Below the pieces are notes generated by a model. That model saw only the letters and a list, made by a program, of their open reading frames with translations. It did not search any database and was not told the DNA's origin. A stretch of DNA of 64,000 bases from CAZSXU01 sp964610505 (lineage in GTDB: Bacteria > Arandabacterota > Arandabacteria > JAGLYR01), in the NCBI GenBank assembly GCA_964610505.1, contig CAZSXU010000008.1:1-64000 (forward strand), given 5' to 3'. Shown here piece by piece: positions 50,889 to 59,901 of this stretch. Made by a program: the position numbers and the translations under genes. Position 1 is the stretch's first letter, and each line of letters starts with the position of its first letter.

Positions 50889-53468
50889 TTATTGTACCTT
50901 CCAATAGAGATGATTTGCGATCTCCATCTGATCAGCGGCGCGAGAGGCGGCAATTCTCAGCCGGATCGGCTCTGGGGGTACTTTCACATGCTCGGGTTCC
51001 CCGACCGCGTCCAGATCCACCCCTCCTGGCCGGTTCGGATCCACAACCACCTCGGCCGCCGGCAGCTTCTCGAGAACGGCTTCCAGCAAAAGCCGAAGCT
51101 CTTCGGCGGACAATCTCTCGACGGCAGCCCTGGATCCTGAATCCGAAACCTCGAGTCCGAGGAGACGACAGGCGTCCTCGAAATCCCCCGCCCGGCCGAG
51201 TCCTTCCGCTATGGCGCGTTCCGCCCCCGCACGATCGCCACCCGCATATCGCACGACGCCGAGGTTCAACCAGACTCCCGCATCCTGGGACGCGCCGTCA
51301 AGTGCTGCCCGCAGGTGCTCGACGGCTGTCTCCATGTCGCCGGCCGCGGCGGAGAGAACCGCCAGGTTGTTGTGCGCCAGAGCCGACTCCGGATCCTCCC
51401 GGAGAATCCGTTCCAGGGTTTCCCTGGCTTCCCCCGGATGGCCCCCGAGGAAGTACACGTGAGCGATCTCACTCAGCGCCTCGGGTGATGAGGCCAGATC
51501 ACGCTGAACCGCCCCATAGCGGGCCGTCATGAATTCATCGCGCCAGGTAGAGATTGTCTCCACATCTCGAGAAACCAGGTTCCCAACCCGACCCTGATCC
51601 AGGGACGCCACGTCCATCGGATCGACGAACTCGGCCGGGGCATAGCGGCTCTGGGCCGCGCTCACGTCCACCAGCGCCAGCCGGCCCCTTGATTCCCAGC
51701 CTCGATATTCCTCAGCGCCCCGGCGCCAGGCTTCAGAGAATCCCTGGCCGAGGGCCGTGGTCTCGAGAGGCACCCAGATACCGTCACCGCTGACGACGTA
51801 CATGTCTTCATCCAGGCCCAGCATCAGTCGGTTCCGTTCGTGAATCCCCGTGTCCACGAGCAGGAACAGGTGGCCGGGGACATCCACGAACTGTGTGCGG
51901 ACACCCACGTTCGCCAACAGCGATGCCATCAGCACCGATGTATCATCGCAGTCGCCGGACCGGGTTTCCAGAGTCTCCCGCGGGTAATGGATGGTATCGA
52001 CCGCACGGGGCGTCTCCGAAATGGCCGAATATGGGTTGTGCGGATCGGGGACATACGCGATATCCATGGCGCGGACGGCGTTGAACATGGCGGCCGCGTA
52101 CCGGATGTTCCGGCTCGGGAGTTTCGCTTCGGCATTCGGGCTCAGGGAATGGACCGCCTGGCGGGCGAGCCCGTCTACCGCAGGGTCTCTGGGAGTTACG
52201 AACGCAGCCGCCTGCTCGAGCCCGCGGCTCCAGTCGATCGCCCCCGGTCCGTAGGCTACACCTTTTCCAGATCGCTTCTCGGCGCGAGGCAACCGCTGGC
52301 TCTGGTAGGACACCTCTACCTGGACCTGGACCGGACGATCCCCGGATTGCCGCATGATGCGTTCGGAGAAGACGGCCGTGATGGGAACCTCCTGCACCGC
52401 CTGAGGCCTCAGCAGAATCTCCTGCTCCGTAGGGGTGTCCATCAATCCGGGAACGAATGTGCGAATCCGGGTCGGAAGCGCCTCGTCTTCCAAGTTCCGG
52501 ACGACGACGGACCCGATCGGCTCGTCCACGTATGACTTGTACAGCGATGCGTACACCTCCCGGGGCTTCACCTGCTCGATACGGACACGGGACGGGTTGA
52601 AGTTGAAGGCCAGAGACAGCCCGACATGGTGGGTGGCCTCCAGAACCGGATGGTCGACGAAGGCGTAGTCGAAGTGAAAGACGCCCAGCTCAAACCCGGC
52701 GCCGTACGTGAATTGCCAGTCCTCCGGCCCGCTCCGATCTTGTTCCATGCCGGCACGCAGGGCAAGCGCGTCAACAAGCCGAAGTTCTCCACCAAGATGA
52801 ATTCGGTCATCGATGTCCATCGCTACAACTCCGCGAGATCCAAACGCGTAGGCTGTGGCGAAGCGAGAGTTCTGCGGAAAGGCCACGCTCGACGTGCCGT
52901 CGAAGTCAACCTCCGTGTCGAAGAGATCCTGTCCTACCCAGCCAAAACGCAGGCCCTTCCAGGGGGTCAGAAGGAGCCCCAGGTCCAGCCCCGTGCCGCT
53001 CCCGCTTGTGACCTCGACGCCGTCCAGGTCCGTGTTGCGGGTGAGATACTTGACCGTGCTTCCCAGCGAGAACCACCGGTTGAGGCGGATTCCGTAGGAC
53101 AGATCGAATCGGTTCTCTCCGAAACCGAGCTCATCATCATCGAATCCGGAGTGATACCAGTCGACGCCGATCGCCTGGCGCGGGCTCAGCGGAAGAACGA
53201 ATGCCGCGAAGTTGTCCTTGATGCCGAGCCCGAACAGATCGGCATGGGTAGCGGCAATCTCTTGATTCCCGATTCGAGAGAGACCTGCCGGGTTCCAGAA
53301 AATGGCCGACGCGTCGTTGGCAATGGACGTGAACGCTCCTCCCATTGCAAGGGCGCGCGGCCCGACCGGGACCTGGTACGACGGATTCACGGCGCCCGCT
53401 CCAGCCGAAACGGCCAGAACCGATAGAACACATAGACTCCCTATCAACGGTCTGCCTCTCCCAAGCAT
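50889..53468 (-). CDS. PorV-like barrel / transglutaminase-like / TPR fusion protein
   Basis: 859 residues. After a signal peptide (about 1-26) comes a PorV/UPF0164-type outer-membrane barrel of about 280 residues ('VGPRALAMGGAFTSIANDASAIFWNPAGLSRIG', alternating strands to 'HHVGLSLAFNFNP'). A mixed linker leads to a transglutaminase-like core with Cys about 508 ('TRSGDCDDTSVLMASLLANVG'), His about 530 ('VDVPGHLFLLVDTG') and a following Asp. TPR repeats lie at about 660-760 ('GHPGEARETLERILREDPESALAHNNLAVLSAAAGDMETAVEHLRAAL'). The end 'SRAADQMEIANHLYWKVQ' is shared with the next gene. The start at 53468 gives the signal peptide directly. Confidence 0.85.
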   Translation of the reverse strand: MLGRGRPLIGSLCVLSVLAVSAGAGAVNPSYQVPVGPRALAMGGAFTSIANDASAIFWNPAGLSRIGNQEIAATHADLFGLGIKDNFAAFVLPLSPRQAIGVDWYHSGFDDDELGFGENRFDLSYGIRLNRWFSLGSTVKYLTRNTDLDGVEVTSGSGTGLDLGLLLTPWKGLRFGWVGQDLFDTEVDFDGTSSVAFPQNSRFATAYAFGSRGVVAMDIDDRIHLGGELRLVDALALRAGMEQDRSGPEDWQFTYGAGFELGVFHFDYAFVDHPVLEATHHVGLSLAFNFNPSRVRIEQVKPREVYASLYKSYVDEPIGSVVVRNLEDEALPTRIRTFVPGLMDTPTEQEILLRPQAVQEVPITAVFSERIMRQSGDRPVQVQVEVSYQSQRLPRAEKRSGKGVAYGPGAIDWSRGLEQAAAFVTPRDPAVDGLARQAVHSLSPNAEAKLPSRNIRYAAAMFNAVRAMDIAYVPDPHNPYSAISETPRAVDTIHYPRETLETRSGDCDDTSVLMASLLANVGVRTQFVDVPGHLFLLVDTGIHERNRLMLGLDEDMYVVSGDGIWVPLETTALGQGFSEAWRRGAEEYRGWESRGRLALVDVSAAQSRYAPAEFVDPMDVASLDQGRVGNLVSRDVETISTWRDEFMTARYGAVQRDLASSPEALSEIAHVYFLGGHPGEARETLERILREDPESALAHNNLAVLSAAAGDMETAVEHLRAALDGASQDAGVWLNLGVVRYAGGDRAGAERAIAEGLGRAGDFEDACRLLGLEVSDSGSRAAVERLSAEELRLLLEAVLEKLPAAEVVVDPNRPGGVDLDAVGEPEHVKVPPEPIRLRIAASRAADQMEIANHLYWKVQ

Positions 53469-53535
53469 CGAAATCACCCCTTCCGGATCATACCGGTCAT
53501 GGCTGTTGACGGTCTTCCTCCAGAAGCTCATGTCA

Positions 53536-56500
53536 TCACCTCACGACGGCGAGTGTCTTCACCTGTTTCTCTCCCAGTGCCTCGACGGACACCAGGTAGA
53601 GCCCGTCGGGTACGATGGATCCGCCCCGGTCCCGTCCATCCCAGCGGACCAGGTTCGCGCCCGCGCTCAGGGACTTCCCCTCTATGATTTCACTCACGAG
53701 CCGCCCCGCGCGGTTGTAGATCTTCACGGACACAGGGCCGGAGCGGCTCAGGCTGAAACTGATCGAAACATCATTTTTCGCGAATGCACCGGTCGGGGAA
53801 AACACACGGGGGGAGAACGAAATCGATGTGAGTCCCTCTCCCACTCCGACGGCTCCATCGTCCGCGAAGAGCGAGTACCGCCCCTCCCGGGTAATCGCGG
53901 CAGAGATGATCCCAGTAGTGGCATCAATCGTTCCTCCAACGCGCTGCCAGTTCTGTCCATCCACCGTCAAGTACAGCGCAGGGACAAGGGGACTGACTCC
54001 GATTTCGGGTTCTTGAAGCAGATGTCTGTCCCCTTCTTCCCTTGAAATTGGCACCTGTCCCCATTTCCCCCCCAGCGCCATCTCAAGCGTCGCAGGCTTC
54101 GCCAGAGTGACCCCTTCCCACGAAATGTCATAGCCGGGTGATACATTCACCGCTCCGCTCGAGAGCGTGTCCGGAACGGACCCGTCCTCGACCGCAGCAA
54201 TAACAACGGACGCTTCTTCCGAGAAGGCGCGAGGAACGAAGTAGAGATGGACCTTCCCATTCGTCGTGAAGACATCACCGCCGGACGAAACAGCGACCTT
54301 GGCCGGAGAAGTCTCTTCCGCCCATGGCGCTTCATTGTCCACGACTACCGTTGCGAGCGCTGCGCCCGTGAGTCCCAGCGTATCCGCAACCTCCAGGCGG
54401 AGTTCATAGCTTCCGTCGGGAAAGAGCGTTGTGTCCCATGACGCCAGCGTTGCTTCGGACAGAGGCGTGTCGGACTCCGCCAGCACGGTTGCCGGTGGAG
54501 AGCCCCAGTCCGCCGCGCCGGACGGACGGGCAAGCAGACGATACAGATCAAGACGGGCATCATCCGCCGTCCCCTGCACGGGACACGAGCCTCTCACCAC
54601 TTCGCCGGCTGCCGGGGAATGAAGTACCGGGACAGGAGGAGTCGCATCAATCTCTATCGTCACGCTTGCAGGATAAGGATCCACATTGCCCAGACGATCC
54701 CTGGAGCGGACAGAGAACACATGACTCCCGTCGCCCAGGCCGTCAATCGTCCAGAAAGCAGAAGGGGATGGTGAAGACCAAGCGGAGCGATCCAGCGAAT
54801 AGGAGAACTCGATTCCTCTCGTCTCCCGGTACGCGGCCTCGAAGGTCAGCGTGTGGCGCCGACTTGCCGAGATGCCCGCCGGCTCCGGATAAAATAGCGT
54901 CTTCGGCGGAACTCGATCCACGCTGTAGATGCTCACCCCGAGATCATCGCCCGGCCCCGAGTATGCACCGCCGACCCAGATCCGCCCCCGGCTATCTTGC
55001 GTGATGGCTGCGATCCCACCCAGGAGGAGACCGTCACTCTCCGTGATGGTCGTCCAAAATTCTCCATCGAAGCGGCTGACCCCGACGCCCGTCCCGCACC
55101 AGATGTTGCCTTCTGTGTCCTCGTAGAGGGTCGACACATAGTCTGCCGCCAGGCCATCGACGGAGGTGTACGTCATCCAGTTCTCACCATCGAACCGGCT
55201 GACTCCCAGGGTGGTCGCCACCCACACGTCGCCGTCGCCGGCCACGACAAGATCCACAACGGCTGTGGACGCGAGCCCCTCGGCCTCTGTCCACCACGTC
55301 CATGAGTTTCCGTCGAACCGCCCCACTCCGTAGCTCAAACCCGCGACCCAGATCCTCGATAGATCATCCTCGGCAACTGCGGTGAAATGCAGAGTCGGAA
55401 GCCCGTCGGACTCATCGAACGTCTCCCATACTGAATCGCGAATGCGGATCAATCCGGAGCCATCCATTGCCAGCCACATATCCCCCGAGCGGCTCTGGAA
55501 AACGTCGACCACACCAACGGCGGGATAGGATGTCCAGACAGATCCGTCGAATACGCTGACACCGGCCTGCGTTCCTACCCACAGGCTTCCCTGTTGATCC
55601 AGCTCAAGACTGAGAATGTAGTCGGAGATTAGACCATCTCGGGTTGTGTAGGTTGTGATCGCGGGCTGATCGGTGAAGGTCGTGCCTGTTCCTTGCTCGT
55701 AGAGATTCAGACCATCCAGGGTCGCAATCCAGACGCTCCCGGGTGAGGCCTCCAGGATGTCGTGAATCCGATGACTGGTGATTCCACCGTTGGGGGTCAC
55801 GTAGTCCCATGAGTCTGCATCAAAGCGAGCGGCGCCTGCAGGCGTGGCAATCCAGACGTTGCCCCGGGTATCCACCGTGATATCCATCGGGCACGTGTTG
55901 GGAAGACCATCGTCAAGGCCAAACCGTGTCCAGACCACTCCGTCGTATCGAAGAACCCCGTGCTCGCAGACGGCGAACCACAGATAGCCCATGTCATCTT
56001 CCGCGATCTCCGTGAAACTGGCCCCGGGATGATAGTCGACCGGTTCGCTGAAGACCGTCCACGTGTCTCCGTCAAAGCGAGAGACGGCCCTTCCCGCAAA
56101 CCAGAGATTCCCCGAACGGTCCTCGTGAATCGCATAGATCCCATCTTCGCCGAGACCCTCGGCGGTCGTCAGTGTAGACCAGGTGGTCCCATCGAAGCGA
56201 CTCACCCCGGAGCTCGTCCCGAACCAGAATGCCCCCTGGGAATCCTCCATCAGGCAGTGCACCCAGTTGTCCGCAAGCCCATCCTCGGTTCTGTACGTCT
56301 CCCACGTATTCCCGTCAAAGCGGGCGACACCGCCGACCGTGGCAAACCATAGATCGCCGGAATCATCTTCCATCATTCCCGTGACCATGAAATGCGGGAG
56401 CTCGTTGTTCCATGAGAAGTACTCCCAACCTTCTCCGTCAAATCCGGCGACCGAATAACCGGTGGGAGGGCCTGTTTGGCTGGTGAACCACATGCGGCCA

Positions 56501-56787
56501 TTCTGGTCCTCCAGAATATCCGACACCCTGTCCAGGTGCAGACCTTCCTCCCCTGTAAGATTCGACCAGTTCCGGCCGTCGTATCGACAAGCCCCGCCGG
56601 ATGCTGCCCCGAACCAGAGATTGCCGTTCGAGTCTTCAAAGACACTCTGAACGTTGGATGCGATGAGACCGTCCGCCGGCACGAAAGTCTGCCAGCCGGC
56701 CTCCGCCGGGCATGCGGCGCCGAGGACGACCATCAGAAACACTCCGAGCCCCTTCCTTCGCCAACCGCTATCTGTTCCGGTCCTCAT
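53536..56787 (-). CDS. Secreted twin beta-propeller protein (Reg_prop type), paralog 1
   Basis: A 1083-residue exported protein. Signal at about 1-30, then 14 consecutive 'two-component regulator propeller' repeats of about 41-45 residues (consensus 'DGL..N.V..I.ED..GNLWFGT..GVSRFDG..WTTFT'), enough for two seven-bladed propellers. They are followed by a Y_Y_Y-like Ig domain ('GIEFSYSLDRSAWSS...FSVRSRDRLGNVDPYPA'), a second Ig-like domain, a membrane-distal beta domain and a FlgD-like end ('SPRVFSPTGAF...VKIYNRAGRLV...KQVKTLAVVR'). No kinase or transmembrane helix is present. Some repeats are degenerate (5, 8, 10). An extra segment in the C-terminal part is repeat-derived. Confidence 0.88.
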   Translation of the reverse strand: MRTGTDSGWRRKGLGVFLMVVLGAACPAEAGWQTFVPADGLIASNVQSVFEDSNGNLWFGAASGGACRYDGRNWSNLTGEEGLHLDRVSDILEDQNGRMWFTSQTGPPTGYSVAGFDGEGWEYFSWNNELPHFMVTGMMEDDSGDLWFATVGGVARFDGNTWETYRTEDGLADNWVHCLMEDSQGAFWFGTSSGVSRFDGTTWSTLTTAEGLGEDGIYAIHEDRSGNLWFAGRAVSRFDGDTWTVFSEPVDYHPGASFTEIAEDDMGYLWFAVCEHGVLRYDGVVWTRFGLDDGLPNTCPMDITVDTRGNVWIATPAGAARFDADSWDYVTPNGGITSHRIHDILEASPGSVWIATLDGLNLYEQGTGTTFTDQPAITTYTTRDGLISDYILSLELDQQGSLWVGTQAGVSVFDGSVWTSYPAVGVVDVFQSRSGDMWLAMDGSGLIRIRDSVWETFDESDGLPTLHFTAVAEDDLSRIWVAGLSYGVGRFDGNSWTWWTEAEGLASTAVVDLVVAGDGDVWVATTLGVSRFDGENWMTYTSVDGLAADYVSTLYEDTEGNIWCGTGVGVSRFDGEFWTTITESDGLLLGGIAAITQDSRGRIWVGGAYSGPGDDLGVSIYSVDRVPPKTLFYPEPAGISASRRHTLTFEAAYRETRGIEFSYSLDRSAWSSPSPSAFWTIDGLGDGSHVFSVRSRDRLGNVDPYPASVTIEIDATPPVPVLHSPAAGEVVRGSCPVQGTADDARLDLYRLLARPSGAADWGSPPATVLAESDTPLSEATLASWDTTLFPDGSYELRLEVADTLGLTGAALATVVVDNEAPWAEETSPAKVAVSSGGDVFTTNGKVHLYFVPRAFSEEASVVIAAVEDGSVPDTLSSGAVNVSPGYDISWEGVTLAKPATLEMALGGKWGQVPISREEGDRHLLQEPEIGVSPLVPALYLTVDGQNWQRVGGTIDATTGIISAAITREGRYSLFADDGAVGVGEGLTSISFSPRVFSPTGAFAKNDVSISFSLSRSGPVSVKIYNRAGRLVSEIIEGKSLSAGANLVRWDGRDRGGSIVPDGLYLVSVEALGEKQVKTLAVVR
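53979..54072. repeat. GGGGACAG-type palindromic repeat inserted in frame in paralog 1
   Basis: Contains AAGGGGAC, TGTCTGTCCCCTTC and GAAATTGGCACCTGTCCCCA, complementary strings of the GGGGACAG...CCAATTTC family. On the coding strand it is read in frame (including WGQVPIS) and adds about 20-25 residues at a position where paralogs 2 and 3 have none. Confidence 0.75.
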
Positions 56788-59700
56788 CTCACCACCGCCA
56801 GGGTCTTGACCTGTTTCTCGCCCAATGCTTCGACGGCCACCAGGTAGAGCCCGTCGGGTACGATGGATCCGCCCCGGTCCCGTCCATCCCAGCGGACCAG
56901 GTTCGCGCCCGCGTTCAGTGTCGTCCCGGCAACCACCTCATCCACCAGACGTCCTGCCCGATTGTAGATCTTCACCGTCACCGGACCCGACCGGCCGAGA
57001 GAGAAACTGATCGAGACCTCTTCATTCGCAAACGCGCCCGTCGGAGAAAACACGCGGGGAGAGAAGGATATGGATGAGAGCCCCTCACCTGTTCCCGCAC
57101 CTCCGCTGTCCACGAAGAGCGAGTACCGACCTTCCCGCGTGACGGCAGCCGAGATTGTGCCGGCGCTCGAATCGATCGTCCCGCCGACCCGCTCCCAGTC
57201 ACCGCCCTCGGGGAGCACGTACAGCGAGACGTTGTTCTTCTCTTCTCCTATCTCCAACTTCAGCGTCGCAGGCTTTGCCAGAAATGCCCCTCCCCACGAG
57301 ATGTCGTATCCCGGTGACACATTCACCGGGCCATCGGGAAGAGAGTCCGGAACGGTGGAAGCGTCCACCGCTTCGACCACGACAACTACATCCTGTGAGA
57401 AGCATCGCGGGGAGAAGTAGAGACGCACGTCTCCCTCTGTCGTGTAGACGCCCCCGCCGGATGAAGCGCTTACCACCGCGGGTGTTGTCTCGGTTGCCCA
57501 GGGCGCTTCATTGTCCACAATCACCTCAACCAGGTCCGTCCCCACGAGCCCCAGGGTATCCGCCACCTCCAAACGCAATTCGTACAATCCATCCGGCAGC
57601 CCCGTCACTTCCCAGTCGCCGATCACTCCGGCCTCCACCGGAGAGGAGGACTCCACGATGACGGTCGCATCCGGCGATTCCCAGGAAGACGCCGAGGCCG
57701 GTCGAGCCTTGAGCTGCAGAGCCTCAAACCGGAGATCCGACGCTGTTCCCGATACCGTGATGGCTCCGCGTGCAGCGCCTCCATAGGACGGCGAGGAAAT
57801 CACCGGGGCCGGTGGAGTTGCATCGATCTCAAAGGAGATCCGGGCGGGCGTGGGTTCGACATTGAACAACCGATCGCGGGAACGGACCCTTAGCGTGTGA
57901 ACTCCGTCGTAGACTTCACTTTGACTGAAGCTACCGAGCGCCGACCACGAGGACCACGGTCCCTCATCAAACGAGTATGAAAACTCGATGTGCGACTCAC
58001 CATGCGCAGCCTCGAAGAACGCACCCACCTGCCGGTTCGCGGAAAGTGCGGCGGGTTCAGCCCGAAAGTGGGTCTGCGGATGCACCCTGTCGGCCTCGTA
58101 CTTTGAAAGCCCGGTCAACGTGCCGAACCAGAGGTTCCCGGCGTAGTCTTCCTCAATCGCGTAGCTGGAGAAGTTGGCGATCCCGTCACTTGGCGTGAAG
58201 GTCGTCCAGTTCTCTCCGTTGTAGCGGCTCACTCCCGCTTCTGTCGAGAACCACAGGTTCCCGACGCGATCTTCAAGGATGTGCTGCACCTGGTCGCCGG
58301 CAAGTCCGTCGTCCACCGTGAATTCCGTCCAGTGCTCCCCGTCCCAACGACCCGCCCCCCCGCCCACATCGAACCAGAGATTCCCATCGCTGTCCTCAAA
58401 CATGGCTGTTCCATGGCAGATGTTCACGCTGTCGTAAGGCATAAACGTCGTCCAGGTCTCTCCGTCAAAGCGATTGACCCCTTCCCAGGTCATGAACCAG
58501 ATATCCCCGATCTCATCCGCGAGACCGGCGCGAACATGGTTGTCCGCGAGACCGTGCTCGGTGGTAAAGGTCGTCCAGGTATCTCCGTCGAAGTGGCTGA
58601 CACCCCCGCCGTTGGTTCCAAACCACAGGCCCCCGCCATGGTCCTCCACGATCGCCAGGACACCGTTGTATGCCAGGCCGTGATCTTCGGAATAGGTTGT
58701 CCAGTTCGTACCGTCGAAATGCGCCACCCCACCTGTCAACGTCCCGAACCAAAGTCCGCCGTCTTGATCCTCCAGAATGGTCTTTATCGTCTCGTCCGGC
58801 AACCCGTCTTCCACTCCATAGCTCACCCAGGTCTTCCCATCAAACCGCGTCAGTCCCGTCCACGTGCCGACCCACAGATCTCCGGACGCGTCCTCGAGAA
58901 GAGATTCCACCCGCCGGCCGGCCAATCCATCGTCTTCTGTGAAAGTCGACCAGTCCTCCCGGTCGTAGCGGCTGACACCGAGACGCGTTCCGAACCAAAG
59001 GTTGCCGGCGCGGTCCTCTGCAATGGCTTCTACATAATTATTGCTCACCAGGCCGTCGTCGATCGTGAACGTTCTCCAGTTCGTTCCATCGAAGCGGCTC
59101 ACGCCTCCGAACATCGTCCCGAACCAGAGATTCCCGTCCCGGTCCTCGTGCATGGAATAGACCCAGTCGTCGGAAAGACCATCGTCCGTGGTGAAAGTGG
59201 TCCAGGTTTCTCCGTCAAAGCGTGTGGCACCTCCGCCGGTCGCTACCCAGACATGTCCACGGCTGTCCGCCATGACATCCAGCACAGTGTCGTCAGGCAA
59301 GACGTCGTCTTTTGTGTAGGTTGTCCAGGTTGTACCGTCGAAGCGTGACAGTCCACTGTTCCGAGTACCGAACCAGAAGTCTCCGACGCTGTCCTGCACT
59401 ATGGCCCGCAGATCATCTTCCGCCAGACCATCGCTTTCCGAGTAAGTCGTCCACGTCGTTCCGTCAAAGCGGCTGACCCCACCTCCCCACGTCGCAAACC
59501 AGAAATTCCCTTGGCGATCCTCGATGATAGCCCTCACGTCCTCGTCCGCCAAGCCGTCCGCCTCCTGGTACACAATCCAACCTGATCCATCGAAGCGGCT
59601 CACGCCCTTGTCCGTGGCGAACCAAAGATTGCCTTCGCTGTCTTCGACAATCGCTTTCACGTCGTCATCGACCAGACCGTCGGCTTCCGTGTAGGTGGTC

Positions 59701-59897
59701 CACATAATCCCGTCGTAGCAACTAAGGTTGCTGGAGGTGCCAATCCAGATGTTGCCATCGCGATCTTCAAGGACGGATGTGACATGGTTATGGACCAGTC
59801 CATCCGATGTATCAAAGGTCTGCCACTCCGATGCGGCATCTCCCGCCGAAAAAGCAATTACCGATGACAGCAGCAGAGTGAAGATGGTGACCTTCAT
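56784..59897 (-). CDS. Secreted twin beta-propeller protein, paralog 2
   Basis: 1037 residues with signal peptide (about 1-22). Fourteen well-kept Reg_prop repeats follow, from 'DGLVHNHVTSVLEDRDGNIWIGTSSNLSCYDG' to 'YAGNLWFGTLTGLSKYEA', consistent with two seven-bladed propellers. Then come the Y_Y_Y-like domain ('HIEFSYSFDEGPWSSW'), an Ig-like domain, 'SPGYDISWGGAFLAKPATLKLEIGEE' and the FlgD-like end. It lacks the repeat-derived insertion of paralogs 1 and 4, so it shows the original form of that domain. Its stop overlaps the start of paralog 1 by 4 bp (ATGA). Confidence 0.9.
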   Translation of the reverse strand: MKVTIFTLLLSSVIAFSAGDAASEWQTFDTSDGLVHNHVTSVLEDRDGNIWIGTSSNLSCYDGIMWTTYTEADGLVDDDVKAIVEDSEGNLWFATDKGVSRFDGSGWIVYQEADGLADEDVRAIIEDRQGNFWFATWGGGVSRFDGTTWTTYSESDGLAEDDLRAIVQDSVGDFWFGTRNSGLSRFDGTTWTTYTKDDVLPDDTVLDVMADSRGHVWVATGGGATRFDGETWTTFTTDDGLSDDWVYSMHEDRDGNLWFGTMFGGVSRFDGTNWRTFTIDDGLVSNNYVEAIAEDRAGNLWFGTRLGVSRYDREDWSTFTEDDGLAGRRVESLLEDASGDLWVGTWTGLTRFDGKTWVSYGVEDGLPDETIKTILEDQDGGLWFGTLTGGVAHFDGTNWTTYSEDHGLAYNGVLAIVEDHGGGLWFGTNGGGVSHFDGDTWTTFTTEHGLADNHVRAGLADEIGDIWFMTWEGVNRFDGETWTTFMPYDSVNICHGTAMFEDSDGNLWFDVGGGAGRWDGEHWTEFTVDDGLAGDQVQHILEDRVGNLWFSTEAGVSRYNGENWTTFTPSDGIANFSSYAIEEDYAGNLWFGTLTGLSKYEADRVHPQTHFRAEPAALSANRQVGAFFEAAHGESHIEFSYSFDEGPWSSWSALGSFSQSEVYDGVHTLRVRSRDRLFNVEPTPARISFEIDATPPAPVISSPSYGGAARGAITVSGTASDLRFEALQLKARPASASSWESPDATVIVESSSPVEAGVIGDWEVTGLPDGLYELRLEVADTLGLVGTDLVEVIVDNEAPWATETTPAVVSASSGGGVYTTEGDVRLYFSPRCFSQDVVVVVEAVDASTVPDSLPDGPVNVSPGYDISWGGAFLAKPATLKLEIGEEKNNVSLYVLPEGGDWERVGGTIDSSAGTISAAVTREGRYSLFVDSGGAGTGEGLSSISFSPRVFSPTGAFANEEVSISFSLGRSGPVTVKIYNRAGRLVDEVVAGTTLNAGANLVRWDGRDRGGSIVPDGLYLVAVEALGEKQVKTLAVVR

Positions 59898-59901
59898 CTC
59901 A

